The notes: generated by a model from the letters alone, not told the origin. Shown: positions 28,389-39,809, counted from the stretch's first letter. The stretch: DNA of 64,000 nucleotides from CAWGYQ01 sp963817395 (GCA_963817395.1 CAWFOC010000012.1:310001-374000); one strand, 5' to 3'. Translations and numbers: made by a program.

Positions 28389-29992
28389 ATGCGCTCGCCG
28401 CGACTGCTCCTGCTGGCTCTCGATGCGGCCGAGCCACGGCTCCTTCGGCAATTCGCGGCCGAAGGGCACATGCCAAACCTCCATCGGCTCATGACGACCG
28501 CACTGACGGCGCCCCTCGAATCGGCGGCTGCCGAGTTCCCCGACGAGGTGTGGCCGTCGATCTATTGCAGCTCGAACGCGGCGGTGCTGGGCAAGTATTA
28601 CTACATCCAGCCGAAGGCGGGTTCCGGTCAGCTCGATCTGCTCGAGGACGAGCCCCGGGGCGAACCGTTCTGGGACGTTCTCTCGCGCGCCGGCCGGCGC
28701 TCGGCCATCGTCGACGTGCCAAAGGCGGCGCTGGGCGCGCCCGTCAACGGTCTGCAGATTGCCAACTGGGGCGCGCATGCCACGCGCTGCGATCGAGCCT
28801 CGCATCCAGCCGGGCTGATGAACGACGTGCTGCGCACCGTGGGTCGATATCCGCTCGAGAGCTGCGACAACCACGGGCGCTCGGCGCGCGAGTACCTGAA
28901 GCTGCGGGATCGGCTCCTCGCCGGCATCTCCAGGCGCGGCCAGCTGCTGAGACTTCTGCTCGGGCGGGAGAACTGGGACCTCTTCTTTGGCGCCTTCTCG
29001 GAAACGCATTGCGCCGGCCATCAGTTCTGGCACTTTCAGGATCCCGCTCACCCTGCCTATGACCGGGACGCCCCCCACAGTCTCGCCTCGGCGATTCGAG
29101 ACATCTATCAGGCAGTGGACGTGGAACTGGGCAGGTTGATCGACGAGGCAGGGCCCGAAACTCACGTGATTGTGTTTTCCGGCCACGGTATGGCGCCACA
29201 GTTTCACGGTCGCGATCTGATTCCGGCGCTGCTGGATCTGTGGGGGTTGTCGGGCCGAGTGGCGGCCGATCGCCGTCGGACGGCGGGGAGATCCGTGTCG
29301 AAGTGCGGCGAGATCTCGTGCACCACTTGAAGGCCTCGATCCCGATGCAGCTCCAGTATCTCGTCAAGCAACTGCTGCCGAGTAAACTCGAGCGAGCCGC
29401 CATCTGCCGGGTCATGGGCTCGAAGGAGCTCGACTTCCGGGCCCGCGTGCGCTCGGTTCCGAGCAACGATCTCAATCCTGCATTTCGCGTCAGTCTGAAG
29501 GGTCGCGACGAAGGCGGCGTCGTCTCGCCGGGTGCGGAGTACGAAGAAACCCTCGCATTCCTCGAGATGCGGCTTCGGGAACTCGTCAACCCCGCCACGG
29601 GAGATCGCGCCATCCGATCGATCAGCCGCCCGCGCGAGACGCACAATGGAGCGCACAGTGAGATCCTGCCGGATCTGTGTGCCATGTGGGCGCGCGCGGC
29701 GTGGATTGGCGCAGTGCACTCACCCGGCTACGGATCGGTCGCGGGCGCTCATCGAGATCTTCGCACCGGTGGTCACGACACGACGGGGCTGATCGTGATG
29801 CGAACGCCAGGATTTCTGGATCATTCGAACTTCTCTCCGCCGAACGCGAAGGATGTCGGCCCGACCGTGCTGACGCTCCTCGGCGTCGACGTCCCCGCAT
29901 GCATGGAAGGCCGCAGTCTGGTTGTCGATCGAGATGTTCCGACCGGCCACGACTCACAAGGACAAGCTGGCGCGCGAGCTGTTGAGGTTTGA
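28389..29992 (+). CDS. Type I phosphodiesterase-family paralogue, frameshifted near 29282
   Basis: Same fold as the gene at 26663: LLLALDAAEPRLL, WPSIYCSSNAAVLGKYYY, ETHCAGHQFWHF, VIVFSGHGMAP and a C-terminal DVGPTVLTLLGVDVPACMEGR. One base appears missing in the GGGG run near 29282, after which the second piece (VEVRRDLVHHLKASIP) continues the homology. At the nucleophile position the paralogue has Thr (STG) whereas this protein has Cys (YCS), so its chemistry may differ or be lost. The last ~20 residues look non-native, so the end may be off. Confidence 0.78.
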
Positions 29993-30108
29993 CAGCTTTG
30001 CGCGCTCTTTGAGGTGTGGCAAGTCTGTAACGCGTCGGGGCCTTCAGAGGATTCGGAGGCGTCTCGAGCTACGCAGCGCTCATCGGCTGAAGGCGCAGGC
30101 GATCCGAC

Positions 30109-30882
30109 TCAAGGGGATGACGGCGACCGGCGGGATTTCGCTCCGACGAAATATTTGAGCGCGGTCCGCGTCTTGGTTTCCTGCGCGCCTCCTGGATCGA
30201 GGTTCAACGCGCGCAGGTGGTCGTCGAACTGTTGCCGGGCGTGACCCGCTCGAGCGGGCGCGACCTTGATCGAGGCCTCGAGCAGATCGGTCCCGTCAGG
30301 CAGCCTCCACTCTTCGGCGGTGAGCTCGTAGGGAAAGCCCTTGTGTCGCGTCTGCCAGCGGAGGACGCGGATAGGGCCAAGCACCTGCAGCTTCTTGAAA
30401 TCCACGGGCTTGCGGTAGAACTCACTCAGGAAGCGTTCCTGTTCAGGCGAGAAGAGTTTCTTGATGGGGCGCTGACCCCTGGCCACGTCATCGATTTCTC
30501 CACGCTTTTGTGGCATCGCCAGCGAGGCCGCGCACACGATCCGCGGACCCACACTGTCGGCCTCCAGCTTGAAACCTGCGTGACGGAACCAATGCGGTGA
30601 GATCCTGTTCGGATCGACCGGCCTGAATTTCACGACCGAGTCGTCATCGCCTCCCGTAACGAGCCGAGCGCGCAGTACCAGACCGGCATCGAAGAGTCCC
30701 AGTTGCGCCGTGTCGTAGTAGTACACGACGCGAGCCTCGGCCGAGTCTTCGTCGAAATCAAGCGCCCTGATTCCCCGCAATTCCTCGTCAGGTCGAATCG
30801 TGACCTTGATTTCCACCGCATCCATGCGGGCGACCGCGCGGGAACGGCGTCCGGCCGCGGTCGCCGCAGGAGTTTTCGCCAT
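30109..30882 (-). CDS. CYTH-domain protein
   Basis: 257 residues. CYTH (CyaB/thiamine-triphosphatase) fold: an N-terminal strand with MDAVEIKVTIR (the ExExK motif in the form EIKV), VVYYYDTAQLGLFDAGLVLRAR, SVVKFRPVDP, and positively charged strands lining a tunnel for triphosphate. The C-terminus LEASIKV and LNLDPGGAQETKTRTALKYF is also typical. Members hydrolyse inorganic or thiamine triphosphate or bind polyphosphate. It stands alone and no CHAD domain is attached. No frame break. Confidence 0.82.
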   Translation of the reverse strand: MAKTPAATAAGRRSRAVARMDAVEIKVTIRPDEELRGIRALDFDEDSAEARVVYYYDTAQLGLFDAGLVLRARLVTGGDDDSVVKFRPVDPNRISPHWFRHAGFKLEADSVGPRIVCAASLAMPQKRGEIDDVARGQRPIKKLFSPEQERFLSEFYRKPVDFKKLQVLGPIRVLRWQTRHKGFPYELTAEEWRLPDGTDLLEASIKVAPARAGHARQQFDDHLRALNLDPGGAQETKTRTALKYFVGAKSRRSPSSP

Positions 30883-31017
30883 GTGCGGCCTCCATCGCCC
30901 GTGTCAGACGTCAGGCAGGCCTCCGGCCTGCCGCCGGCGCTGGTTCCCGTCGGGCGCCGCCGTCAGACTATTGCGCGGTATTGGCGGCTCTTGTCGAAGC
31001 GCGACGTGGTGGCGGGA

Positions 31018-31266
31018 TTACCCGAAGACACCCAGTGCCTTGAGCAAAAAGATGAGGATCGCGGCGCCGGCCACGGCCACGAGCCAGCTGGCGGCGGCAC
31101 CATAGGCTGCCAGGCCGATCATCCCGGCGACCCAGAAGCCAAGAAGCGATCCGACGATGCCAACGATCACATTTGCGATGGCACCCATCTGCGCGTTGGT
31201 ACCCATCATCATGCTTGCGAGCCAACCCACCACACCGCCGATCACCAGGGTGACGATCCATTCCAT
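31018..31266 (-). CDS. GlsB/YeaQ/YmgE-family stress-response membrane protein
   Basis: 82 residues, nearly all hydrophobic. Three membrane helices carry the glycine-zipper pattern GGVVGWLASMMMG, NVIVGIVGSLLGFWVAG and a final LVAVAGAAILIFLLKALG. This transglycosylase-associated family is small, inner-membrane and stress-induced in enterics; the mechanism is unknown. The ATG at 31266 is preceded by a GGAGGAGGA-like ribosome-binding site. Confidence 0.88.
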   Translation of the reverse strand: MEWIVTLVIGGVVGWLASMMMGTNAQMGAIANVIVGIVGSLLGFWVAGMIGLAAYGAAASWLVAVAGAAILIFLLKALGVFG

Positions 31267-31497
31267 GACGTCCTCCTCCTCATTAAAGAGCCGACGACCG
31301 GGGTCCTTCGCTTATTGGGTGCAGTGACCCTACCCCGAGCATGCGGGCTCGTCAAGCGGCCTGAGCACTCTAGCTGGGAAAACGCCCGGAAACAGACGTA
31401 TGCTATTTTGGCGTGGGTCATCAATCGAGCCGCCTGTTCAGGGCCCGCGGCTCCCACGGAAGGTGTTGATTTGGCTAGAGATGTGACGTCAAGTCGA

Positions 31498-32995
31498 ATG
31501 GTCGCTCTGGCCTGCGTTCTGTCTATCTGGGCGTGTGGCGACACCGCTCGCTCGCGAGGCGCCTCTGCCTCTGCGCTCCAGGACGATGGCGAGATCCTCC
31601 TGAAGATCGACTTCGACAACGGCCAGAACCCGTTCACCACCGCCAGCAACGCGCAAAGCGTCGCGCTCGATTCGGGCCAGGCGCTGAGCGGCCGAAGTCT
31701 ACGGATTGTCGGCGCGGCAGACGGCAGATCGATCGGCGCGATCGCCCCGATCAAGATTTCTGGGTCGCGGGAACTCCGTCTGGCGTTCGTGGTCCGGGCG
31801 TCGAACATGCAGGCCGTGGCCGTGAATCTCTTCGACCAGCAGCGCCAGGACAACACGACGCCGAGCCTCGCCCCCTCGCATTTTCGACGGCGACTGGCAG
31901 CCGGTCGTCCTTGCGGTCCCCGACTTTCACTACAACGCGGATCCGGCCGATCGGAAGATCGCTGCCCAGAACGAGTTCGTCAGCCTGCTGTTCCACGGAC
32001 CCGTGAACGGTCCGGCGCCAGAAATCTGGATCGACAAGCTCGTCTTCTACCGGGGTCACGATAACGTGGCGCCCCAGGCGCCGACGGGACTCGGTGCAAC
32101 GGCTGACGCGGACGGCGCCGTCGTCCTCAACTGGCAGGAACCCGCCGACAACACCTTTGCCGTCGTCTACAGCATTCAACGGAAGAGTGGTACGGGAGGC
32201 TGGGAAAAGATTGGCGAGTCGCTGCAGCCGAACTACCGCGACACCCGTGTCGCCGCTGAAAGCACGAGCTACCGTGTTACGGCGGCCGACTACGACAACA
32301 ACGTGTCGCCACCGTCATCGGAGGCGACAGTCAGTGCCACGGCCCGTGGCGGATCCGAGGGCCCTTCGAACACGGTGACGGATCGCCTGGGATACGCGGC
32401 CAATGTGCGCCGGATCCACGCCAGCGGCGCCGGGCGCGTCAGACCTGACGTGTTCCTCTTCGCCGGTGACAGCATCACGGCCGCGAATCTCTATACGCAC
32501 ATTCTCGGCTCGTGGCTGGCTCGCGGGATTACGGTTCGGCAAGGCGTCGGAACAGTGACGACCGACTATGGAGCGGATCACATCAAGGGATATCTCGGCA
32601 GCGCCAGACCGGAATTTGCCGTCATTCTGTACGGGACCAACGATCAGGCGGTCGGCACATCGACGGCCACCAGCATGCGCAATGTCGAAGCCATCGTCGA
32701 CGCCTGCTTCACCTTCGGGACCGTTCCGATCCTGACCACCATTCCCCCGCGTGGGTACGACAAACGCAAACAGGGCGACCAGGAGCGATTCAATCGTGCG
32801 TTAGTCGCGCTCTCGAGACAGAAGAACGTTCCGGTGAGCTATGCCTTCGAAGAGATGATGCGACACGACTTGAAGCAGATTCTCTTCGACGGCGTGCATC
32901 TGCAGCCCGACACCGGTAACGACGCCGCCGGCCGCGCGCTTCGCCGCACCATGGATCAGGTGTATTTCGCGTTGCGCGACACGAGCGGCCGTTAG
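31498..32995 (+). CDS. Secreted SGNH/GDSL hydrolase with fibronectin III domain, frameshifted near 31885
   Basis: ATG 31498 begins a lipoprotein-like signal (MVALACVLSIWACGD, Cys at residue 14). A beta-rich domain follows (DFDNGQNPFTTASN...), then after a frame shift near 31885 FDGDWQPVVLAVPDFHYN, an FnIII domain (PQAPTGLGATADADGAVVLNW to SSEATVSA) and a C-terminal SGNH hydrolase: FAGDSITA (block I Ser), VILYGTNDQA (block III Asn), and DGVHLQPDT (Asp-His). It is likely anchored outside the cytoplasmic membrane and acts on acylated or glycan substrates. The stop overlaps the convergent methyltransferase by 4 nt. Confidence 0.8.
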
Positions 32996-33639
32996 GGAGT
33001 AAACGGACCTCTGTAGACTGCAATCAGCCGGTCGGCTCCGTCGTGGACAATGCACGTCTCGGCGGGTTTCCGCCCGGTCCACGCCTCCAGCTTCGCCTCG
33101 TCCACAGGATCCTGGACGTGCGGCGGGTGCGCACCCTTCGGCCACTTGTACGGCACGCTGATGATGACAGTTGCGGCCAATGGCAAACAGCTTTCGAGCG
33201 AAGGCGCCTGGATCGTCGAGGTGCTCGAGAACCTGGAGGCAGAGCACGAGGTCGAAGTCGTGCAACGGACGGTACTCGAAAGAAGTCCAGGTGGATTTGC
33301 TCGATGCCGCGTCGTGAGGGAGTCTCGGATTGATCGAGCGCGAGCGCGCTCATCGAACCACGTCATGCGTTCCAGCAATTTCGTGGCACCAGCCCCGACG
33401 TCGATCACACGTCCGCCCTGCGGTACATGGTGTCGGGCGAACCGTACGACTTCCTCGTAGTACCTGAAATCCTTCCGCTCGCCCCAATAGGTATTCTCGA
33501 TTGGCACGTACGGCTCGATGTACTGCCACGGCCACCGGAGCGCACGGTGAAGGACAGGAGCCGCTCCTTTCAACCACTTCGAGAACTTGTCTATCCGCAC
33601 GGCGTACCACGGCTCAGATCTTCGGCAGTGTCGTGACAC
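32992..33639 (-). pseudogene. SAM-dependent class I methyltransferase, three frame breaks
   Basis: GTG start at 33639. The N-terminus has FSKWLKGAAPVLHRALRWPW and a YEEVVRFARHHVPQ helix; motif I is GGRVIDVGAGATKLLE. After breaks near 33345, 33275 and 33180 the chain continues LALDQSETPSRRG, HDFDLVLCLQVLEHLDDP (post-motif II) and VIISVPYKWPKGAHPPH, ending IAVYRGPFTP. The VLEHLDDP and SVPYKWP pieces are typical of small-molecule or glycan methyltransferases. The substrate is unknown. The frame damage is dense for so short a gene. Confidence 0.75.
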
Positions 33640-33670
33640 CGGCCGGTCGGACGGGCACGGCGCGTGACCG

Positions 33671-35019
33671 TCATGGCAGCCGCGACAGGTTCGGTGAGGC
33701 TACACGACCGGCGCTTCCAGGTGAGTCCGGCACCGCGCCCATCCGCACGATGCGGGCGAGTCGGCGGGTCAGGGACGGGTGCATCTCCATGAGAAGGCCC
33801 TCGCGCGCCGAGAATGTGCCGAGCTGCCCGCGCGACTCCGTCGGGCCGACGATAAAGAGGTGCGCGACTTCTTCACCACCCGGGATGACGGCGCCCGCCT
33901 CGCCGAGGTGGCGCAGCCCGCGCCAGAGCCCGGTGGGATTCCTGGTGAGCTGAACCGCCGTGGCATCGGCGAGGTAACGCCGGCTTCGCCACAGGAGCCC
34001 GACGGGCAGGCTTGCGAACAACAGGAGAAATCCGGTGGCGGCCGTGGCGAGCGCGAGCAGTGCGAGGAAGGGTGGGCAGATGCGCACGAGCGTGCGCCCG
34101 ACGGGGCCGAAGTACTCTCCACCGAGCCCGCCCAGCGGGTCGTCGCCGGCCATGCCGGCCGCGTAGCGGGTGCGGTGCTCGCGGAGCAACTCGATCAGCG
34201 CCCGCGCGCGCTCGCTTCTCGTCTCTGTCGTGCCCGTCAGGCTCAGCACGGGATACGTGAGCCACTCCCATGCGATCCGCCGCGGCACGCGCGCAAACGG
34301 CGCCAGCACGACGACGATCAGAAGCTCCAGCACGTAGAGCAGTGAGTGAATCTGGGCCGCGCCACGGAGGTCGCCGTTGCCGATCGACCCGACCAGATGC
34401 GCCAGCAGCCCCTGCGTCTCATCGCGGTCGAGCTCGTCGAGCAACCGGCGACCGACCACGACATAGCCGCCTGTCCGATCGGTCCCGACAGCCGCGGCGT
34501 TGGCCACACCGTCGTCGAGGAGCCGGACCTCCGGCGGCGGAATCCCGGCGGCAATCGCCATCTCCTGCACCACGTTGACGAGCTGCTGTTCTTCCGGATC
34601 CGCTGGCGCGGGAGAGCGCGCACCCATGGCGATCAGCGCGTGGCCCACGCCCGCCGAAAGCCACACCGAACGCACAGCAAGCCAGCAGACCAGAGGAAGA
34701 AGCAGACCGAGTAGCCAGAGCGGCTCACCGTCGTCGCCCGGCAGAAGCTTCGGCAGATTGCCGACGATCTCGAGCGGCAGCGGTGCCGACGTCCCAGAGT
34801 GGTTCGGACAGCCACGAGGTCAGCGGGCTGAGCAGGGCAAGCGCCCCCACACCGAGGGAAATGACCGCGGGCAGGAAGGCGAGCGCAAAAAACACCAGGA
34901 AGATGCTGACAGCGAAGGCGACGGCCGACAGAAACCCGCCCGCACCGACGACGAGCGCGTAGGCGAGAGTGAGACGCCAGGTTGCGCGTCTGTTCCTGGC
35001 CTGGAATTCAAAGAAGGGA
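33671..35019 (-). CDS. M48-family membrane protein with degenerate HExxH, frameshifted near 34785
   Basis: N-terminal piece (about 35019 to 34785) starts NPFFEFQARNRRATWRL and has two long membrane helices. After the frame break comes EPLWLLGLLLPLVCWLAVRSVWL, then VGTDRTGGYVVVGRRLLDELDRDE, and a further pair of helices. Where M48 proteases have HExxH followed by xxxGD, this protein reads AHLVGSIGNGD: the catalytic Glu and second zinc His are gone. The rest of the M48 fold (YLADATAVQLTRNPTGL) is kept, so it is probably a pseudoprotease. The start codon is unclear; a rare ATT or an extra indel is needed. Confidence 0.75.
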
Positions 35020-35094
35020 TTCGTAATTTCGTCACTCCGGACGGTGTTTCACCCCAGCGGCAGTTCCCCGAAGCCTCGGACTACAATAATCGTC

Positions 35095-37000
35095 ATGCGC
35101 ATGCCGACACATCGCTCCATGATTCGTCCGGTCGTCATCGTTGTCGCGCTGGTTGCGCTGACACTCCAGGTCGTCGCCCAGGAGCGCGACCGGGCGAAGA
35201 TCGACGACAAGTATAAGTGGAACCTCGCCGACATCTACCCGACGACGGCCGCCTGGCGCACCGCGAAGGACAAGCTTCAAGCCGAGCTGCCCAGGCTCCA
35301 GCCGTTCAAGGGCAAGCTTCAGTCGTCGCCGGCGACGCTGGCCGATGCGCTCGACACGCTCTACTCCTTGGACAAGGAGCTCTCACGCCTGTACATCTAT
35401 GCCGGCATGCTCGCCGATCAGGACACGCGGAATTCCGAGCACCAGGGCATGCGGCAGGAGATGACGCAGCTCGTGGCGGCGTTCGGCGCGGAGGCCTCGT
35501 ACATCGAGCCGGAAGTGGTCCGATTTCCAGCGGGCACGGTCGAGCGATTCCTGCAGGCCGAGCCTCGGCTCAAGATCTATCGCTTCTACCTCGAGGACAT
35601 TGCCCGCCGCGCGCCTCATACGCTGACCGACGGCGAGGAAAAGCTTCTCGCCGACGTGGGGCCGCTTGCCGGCTCGCCTTCGGAGACGTTCGGCATTCTC
35701 GCCAACGCCGACTTCCCCTACCCGTCGGTCACGCTGAGCGACGGCAAGGCCGTGAAGCTGGACCAGGCGGCGTTTGCGCCGCTCCGCGCGCTACCCAACC
35801 GCGCGGACCGCGAAAAGGTGATGTCGTCGTTCTTTGGCGCGCTCGGCGGATTCAGCCGGACCTACGGCACCACGATGAACAGTCAGGTGCAACGGTCGCT
35901 GTTCTTCTCGAAGGCCCGGAAGTATCCGTCGACCCTCGAGGCGGCGCTCGACGGCCCGAACATTCCGGTGTCGGTGTACATGCGGCTCATCGACGGCGTC
36001 GGCAAGCAACTCCCGACGTTTCATCGCTACCTCAAGCTCCGCAAGCGGATGATGGGAGTCGATCAGCTCCACTACTACGATCTGTACGCGCCACTCGTCG
36101 GATCGGTAAAGCTGGACTATTCGCCTGAAGAGGCGCAGAAGCATGTGCTGGCCGCCGTCGAGCCGCTGGGCGCCGACTACCAGTCCGTCATCCAGCGCGC
36201 GTTCAACGAGCGTTGGATCGATCTCTTCCCGAACGAAGGCAAGCGCTCGGGCGCGTACTCGAACGGCGGCGCCTACGACGTTCACCCGTACATGCTGCTC
36301 AACTACAACGGCCGCTACGACGACGTGAGCACGCTGGCCCACGAGTTGGGCCACACGATGCAGAGCTACTACTCGAACAAGACGCAGCCCTATCCGCTGG
36401 CGAACTACCCGATCTTCGTCGCGGAGGTGGCGTCGACGTTCAACGAGGCGCTGCTCATCGACTACATGCTGAAGAAGATCACGGATCCACGAGGCGCGGC
36501 TGTCGCTGCTCGGGAACTATCTCGAAGGCATCAAGGGCACCGTGTTCCGGCAGACGCAGTTCGCCGAGTTCGAGCTGCGCATGCACGAGATGGCGCAGAA
36601 GGGGCAGCCGATTACCGGCGACGCGCTGGCCAAGCTGTATCTGGACATCACGAAGAAATATTACGGTCACGACGCCGGCGTGTGCATCGTCGACGACTAC
36701 ATTGCGCACGAGTGGAGCTACATCCCTCATTTCTACCGCGACTTCTACGTCTTCCAGTACGCCACGTCGTTCACGGCCTCGGCGGCGCTGGCCGAGAAAG
36801 TCAAAGCCGGGGATCCCGAGGCGCGCAGGAAGTACCTGGCGTTTCTGTCCGCGGGTGGATCGAAGTATCCGATCGACCTTCTCAAGGACGCCGGCGTCGA
36901 CATGACGACCGACGAGCCGCTGACCCTGGCCATGAAGGAAATGAACCGCGTGATGGACGAGATGGAGAAGCTGCTGGCGGCGCGCCCCGCGTCCCGGTAG
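35095..37000 (+). CDS. pepF: M3-family oligoendopeptidase F, secreted, frameshifted near 36489
   Basis: ATG 35095 begins a signal peptide (hydrophobic VVIVVALVALTLQVVAQ). The mature part matches PepF: KYKWNLADIYPT at the N-terminus, YTxPE-like central helices, and the zinc site TLAHELGHTMQSYYS with VAEVASTFNEALL, which brings the third ligand Glu. After one shift near 36489 the chain resumes HEARLSLLGNYLEGIKGTVFRQTQFAEFE and ends EKLLAARPASR. It is about 635 residues. It hydrolyses short peptides in the periplasm or outside. The export signal is unusual, as many PepF enzymes are cytosolic. Confidence 0.88.
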
Positions 37001-37044
37001 TGAACGTCGCGCGTCGTAACGCCGGTGCCGATGTCGTCGATGAG

Positions 37045-37234
37045 ATGAGAACGCGCGTCCGGTCCGTGCCGGCGCTGCTCATCGCAGCCATCGTCGGCTG
37101 CAACGGATCGCCGGCTGCCCGAATGGCCAACCGCCCACGGCCACCATCGCGTGCTCTTCATCGGCAACAGCCTGACGACGACCAACAACGTGCCGGCGAT
37201 GGTTGGCCCAGTGTCCTGTATCCTGTGGATCACG
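37045..37234 (+). pseudogene. 5' remnant of an SGNH-hydrolase lipoprotein
   Basis: ATG 37045 begins MRTRVRSVPALLIAAIVGC, a clear lipoprotein signal with Cys at residue 19. After a frame shift near 37115 the sequence reads HHRVLFIGNSLTTTNNVPAMV, the block I region (GNSL) of an SGNH-type hydrolase. Homology then stops abruptly and the zwf coding start follows at 37235, so the rest of the gene has been lost. Confidence 0.65.
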
Positions 37235-38756
37235 ATGGCTGGCACACCCCTGGTTACAGCCGCCCCCGCGGCACACGACCGGACGGCCCCGCCCGCAGCC
37301 GTGCACGCTGGTGATCTTCGGCGCCGGCGGAGACCTCACGAAGCGGCTGCTCTTCCCCGCCCTCTACAACCTGGCTTCCGAAAAGCTCCTGCCGGCTTCC
37401 TTCGCGGTGATCGGCTTCGCCCGCACGAGCCTGACCGACACCGCATTCCGCGAGCGCCTCGAGAGCGCCATCATCGACGCCGTCGGCGAGGACGCTGACC
37501 GTTCGCACATCGAGTGGCTCCTGTCCCGCGTGAGCTATCTCCAGGCGGATTTCGCGGACGCCGATGCCTACGCTCGCTTGTCCGATCGCCTCACCAAGAT
37601 CGACCGCGAGCTCGGCACGAGCGGCAACTGTCTCTTCTATCTCGCAACGGCCCCCGAGTTCTTCCAGGGAGTGGTCGAGCACCTCGCCTCCGCAGGGCTG
37701 ACCAGGGAAGAGCATGGGCGCTGGCGTCGCATTGTCATCGAGAAGCCATTCGGCCGTGACCTCGCGTCGGCCAGAGCGCTGAACGCTGCGCTGACACGTC
37801 TCGTGGACGACCGGCAGATCTATCGCATCGACCACTACCTCGGTAAGGAGACTGTCCAGAACATCCTGGTCTTTCGCTTCGCGAACGGCATGTTCGAGCC
37901 CATCTGGAACCGGCGGTACATCGATCACGTGCAAATCACGGTCGCCGAAACGGTCGGCGTGGAGACGCGCGGCGAGTACTACGATCGGACGGGCGCGCTG
38001 CGCGACATGGTGCCGAATCACCTGCTGCAGCTCCTGACGCTGACGGCCATGGAGCCGCCCAGCTCCCTGTCGCCCGCGGCCTTGCACAACGAACAAGCCA
38101 AGGTGCTCCAGGCGGTGCCGCCTCGCAACCCTGACGACTGCGCGCTGTGCACGGTCCGAGGTCAATACGGCGAGGGCGAGATCGACGGGAGGCCGGTGCC
38201 GGCCTATCAGGCGGAGCCGAACGTCGCGCCCGGCACAAAGACGGAAACGTTCGTCGCGCTCGAGGTGAGCATCGACAACTGGCGCTGGGCGGGAGTGCCG
38301 TTCTATCTGCGAACCGGAAAGCGTCTGGCCCGCCGGCGAACCGAGGTCGTCATCCAGTTTCGAAGGGCGCCGCTCACCTTGTTCCAGCGGGCATCGGTGA
38401 ACATGACGAGCGCCGATCGGCTCGTGCTGAGCATCCAGCCGGACGAGAGCATCTCGCTCGAATTCTCCGCAAAGGTTCCGGGGCCCGACCTCGTCGTCCA
38501 GCCGGTGGCGATGCGCTTCTGCTATCGGGACTACTTCGGCCTCGAGCACCGCACTGGGTACGAGACGCTGCTCTATGACGCCATGACCGGCGATTCGAGT
38601 CTGTTCAAGCGCGCCGACATCATCGAAGCCTGCTGGGCCATCGTGGATCCGCTGCTGGAAGCCTGGCGCGACAGTTCCGAAGCCCCCGCCCGATATCCGG
38701 CCGGCTCGGATGGCCCGGAGAGCGTCGCTCCAGCTGCTGCGGCACGACAGACGTGA
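37235..38756 (+). CDS. zwf: Glucose-6-phosphate 1-dehydrogenase, likely one frame break near 37301
   Basis: The core from CTLVIFGAGGDLTKR (NADP-binding GxxGDLT) to the end is open. IVIEKPFGRD, RIDHYLGKETVQN (catalytic RIDHYLGKE) and VPFYLRTGKRL are diagnostic. Upstream, the natural-looking start MAGTPLVTAAPAAHDRTAPPA at 37235 is one frame off and rejoins as PPA-PCTLVIFG if a G near 37301 is removed; a TTG in the literal frame at 37203 is the alternative. About 507 residues. It makes NADPH and 6-phosphogluconolactone and leads the zwf-gnd-rpiB operon. Confidence 0.93.
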
Positions 38757-38803
38757 ATGGCGGTCCCTGGCGTGACACGCGGAAAGGCAGTCGAGACACA
38801 CCG

Positions 38804-39809
38804 ATGAAGCTGGGCATGGTTGGACTGGGCCGCATGGGATCCAACATGACGCGGCGCCTGATACGGCGCGGCCACCACGCCGTGGTATTCGACGTCAGGC
38901 CGGAGGCCGTCGACACGCTTTCGACCGAGGGTGCGACGGGCGCGTCGACACTTGCCGATCTGGCGGCCAGGCTCGAGAAGCCGCGGGTGGTGTGGTTGAT
39001 GGTCCCGGCCGCGCTCGTCGATCCCACCATCGATCGACTCGCCGCGCACCTCGAACGCGGCGACATCGTCATCGACGGGGGCAATTCGCACTACCACGAC
39101 GACATTCGGCGGGCCGGCGAGCTGGCCGCCCGGGGACTTCACTATGTGGACGTCGGCACGAGCGGTGGTGTCTGGGGACTCGAACGCGGATACTGCCTGA
39201 TGATCGGCGGCGAAGTTCACGTTGTCGCACACCTGGAGCCGATTTTGTCCGCGCTCTCACCTGGCGCGGATACGTCGCCGTCCACGCCTGGCCCGCGAGG
39301 GACGGCCGGCCATGGATTCCTCCACTGTGGACCCCACGGAGCCGGACATTTCGTCAAGATGGTGCACAACGCCATCGAGTACGGTCTCATGGCCGCCTAC
39401 GCTGAAGGCTTCAATGTGCTGCGTGGCGCCGGCATCGGTCTCCGCGACCAGGCCCTCGATGCCGAAACCACGCCCTTGCGCGCCAGGGAACACTATCAGT
39501 ACGAATTCGACGTGGCCGCCATCGCCGAGCTGTGGCGGCATGGCAGCGTCATCACCTCCTGGCTGCTGGACCTGACGGCAGACGCCCTGGCTGCCGACCC
39601 CGCTGCTCAGCCGCTTTGCGGGACACGTGTCGGATTCAGGAGAGGGTCGATGGACCGTACAGGCTGCCATCGACGAGGCAGTGCCCACACCCGTGCTGAC
39701 CACGGCACTCTATGAACGATTCAGTTCGCGCGGGGAGGCGGAGTTCGCCAACCGCCTGCTCTCGGCCATGCGTCAGGCTTTCGGCGGGCACGTCGAGAAA
39801 CCGCGATGA
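38804..39809 (+). CDS. gnd: 6-phosphogluconate dehydrogenase (decarboxylating, short GndA-type), frameshifted near 39605
   Basis: MKLGMVGLGRMGSNMTRRL gives the NADP-binding start; IDGGNSHYHDDIRR and KMVHNAIEYGLMAAYAEGF give substrate and catalytic Lys motifs. The C-terminus after a shift near 39605 is AGHVSDSGEGRWTVQAAIDEAVPTPVLTTALYERFSSR. About 335 residues, the short form typical of Gram-positives and Acidobacteria. It converts 6-phosphogluconate to ribulose-5-phosphate with NAD(P)H. It starts 47 nt after zwf and overlaps rpiB by ATGA. Confidence 0.92.

Noticed and set aside
34969..37314. A single 781-codon frame covering pepF and beyond
   Set aside because: The correct pepF frame changes near 36489; the remaining 3' part of the long frame is a shadow of the true C-terminus, which ends at 37000.
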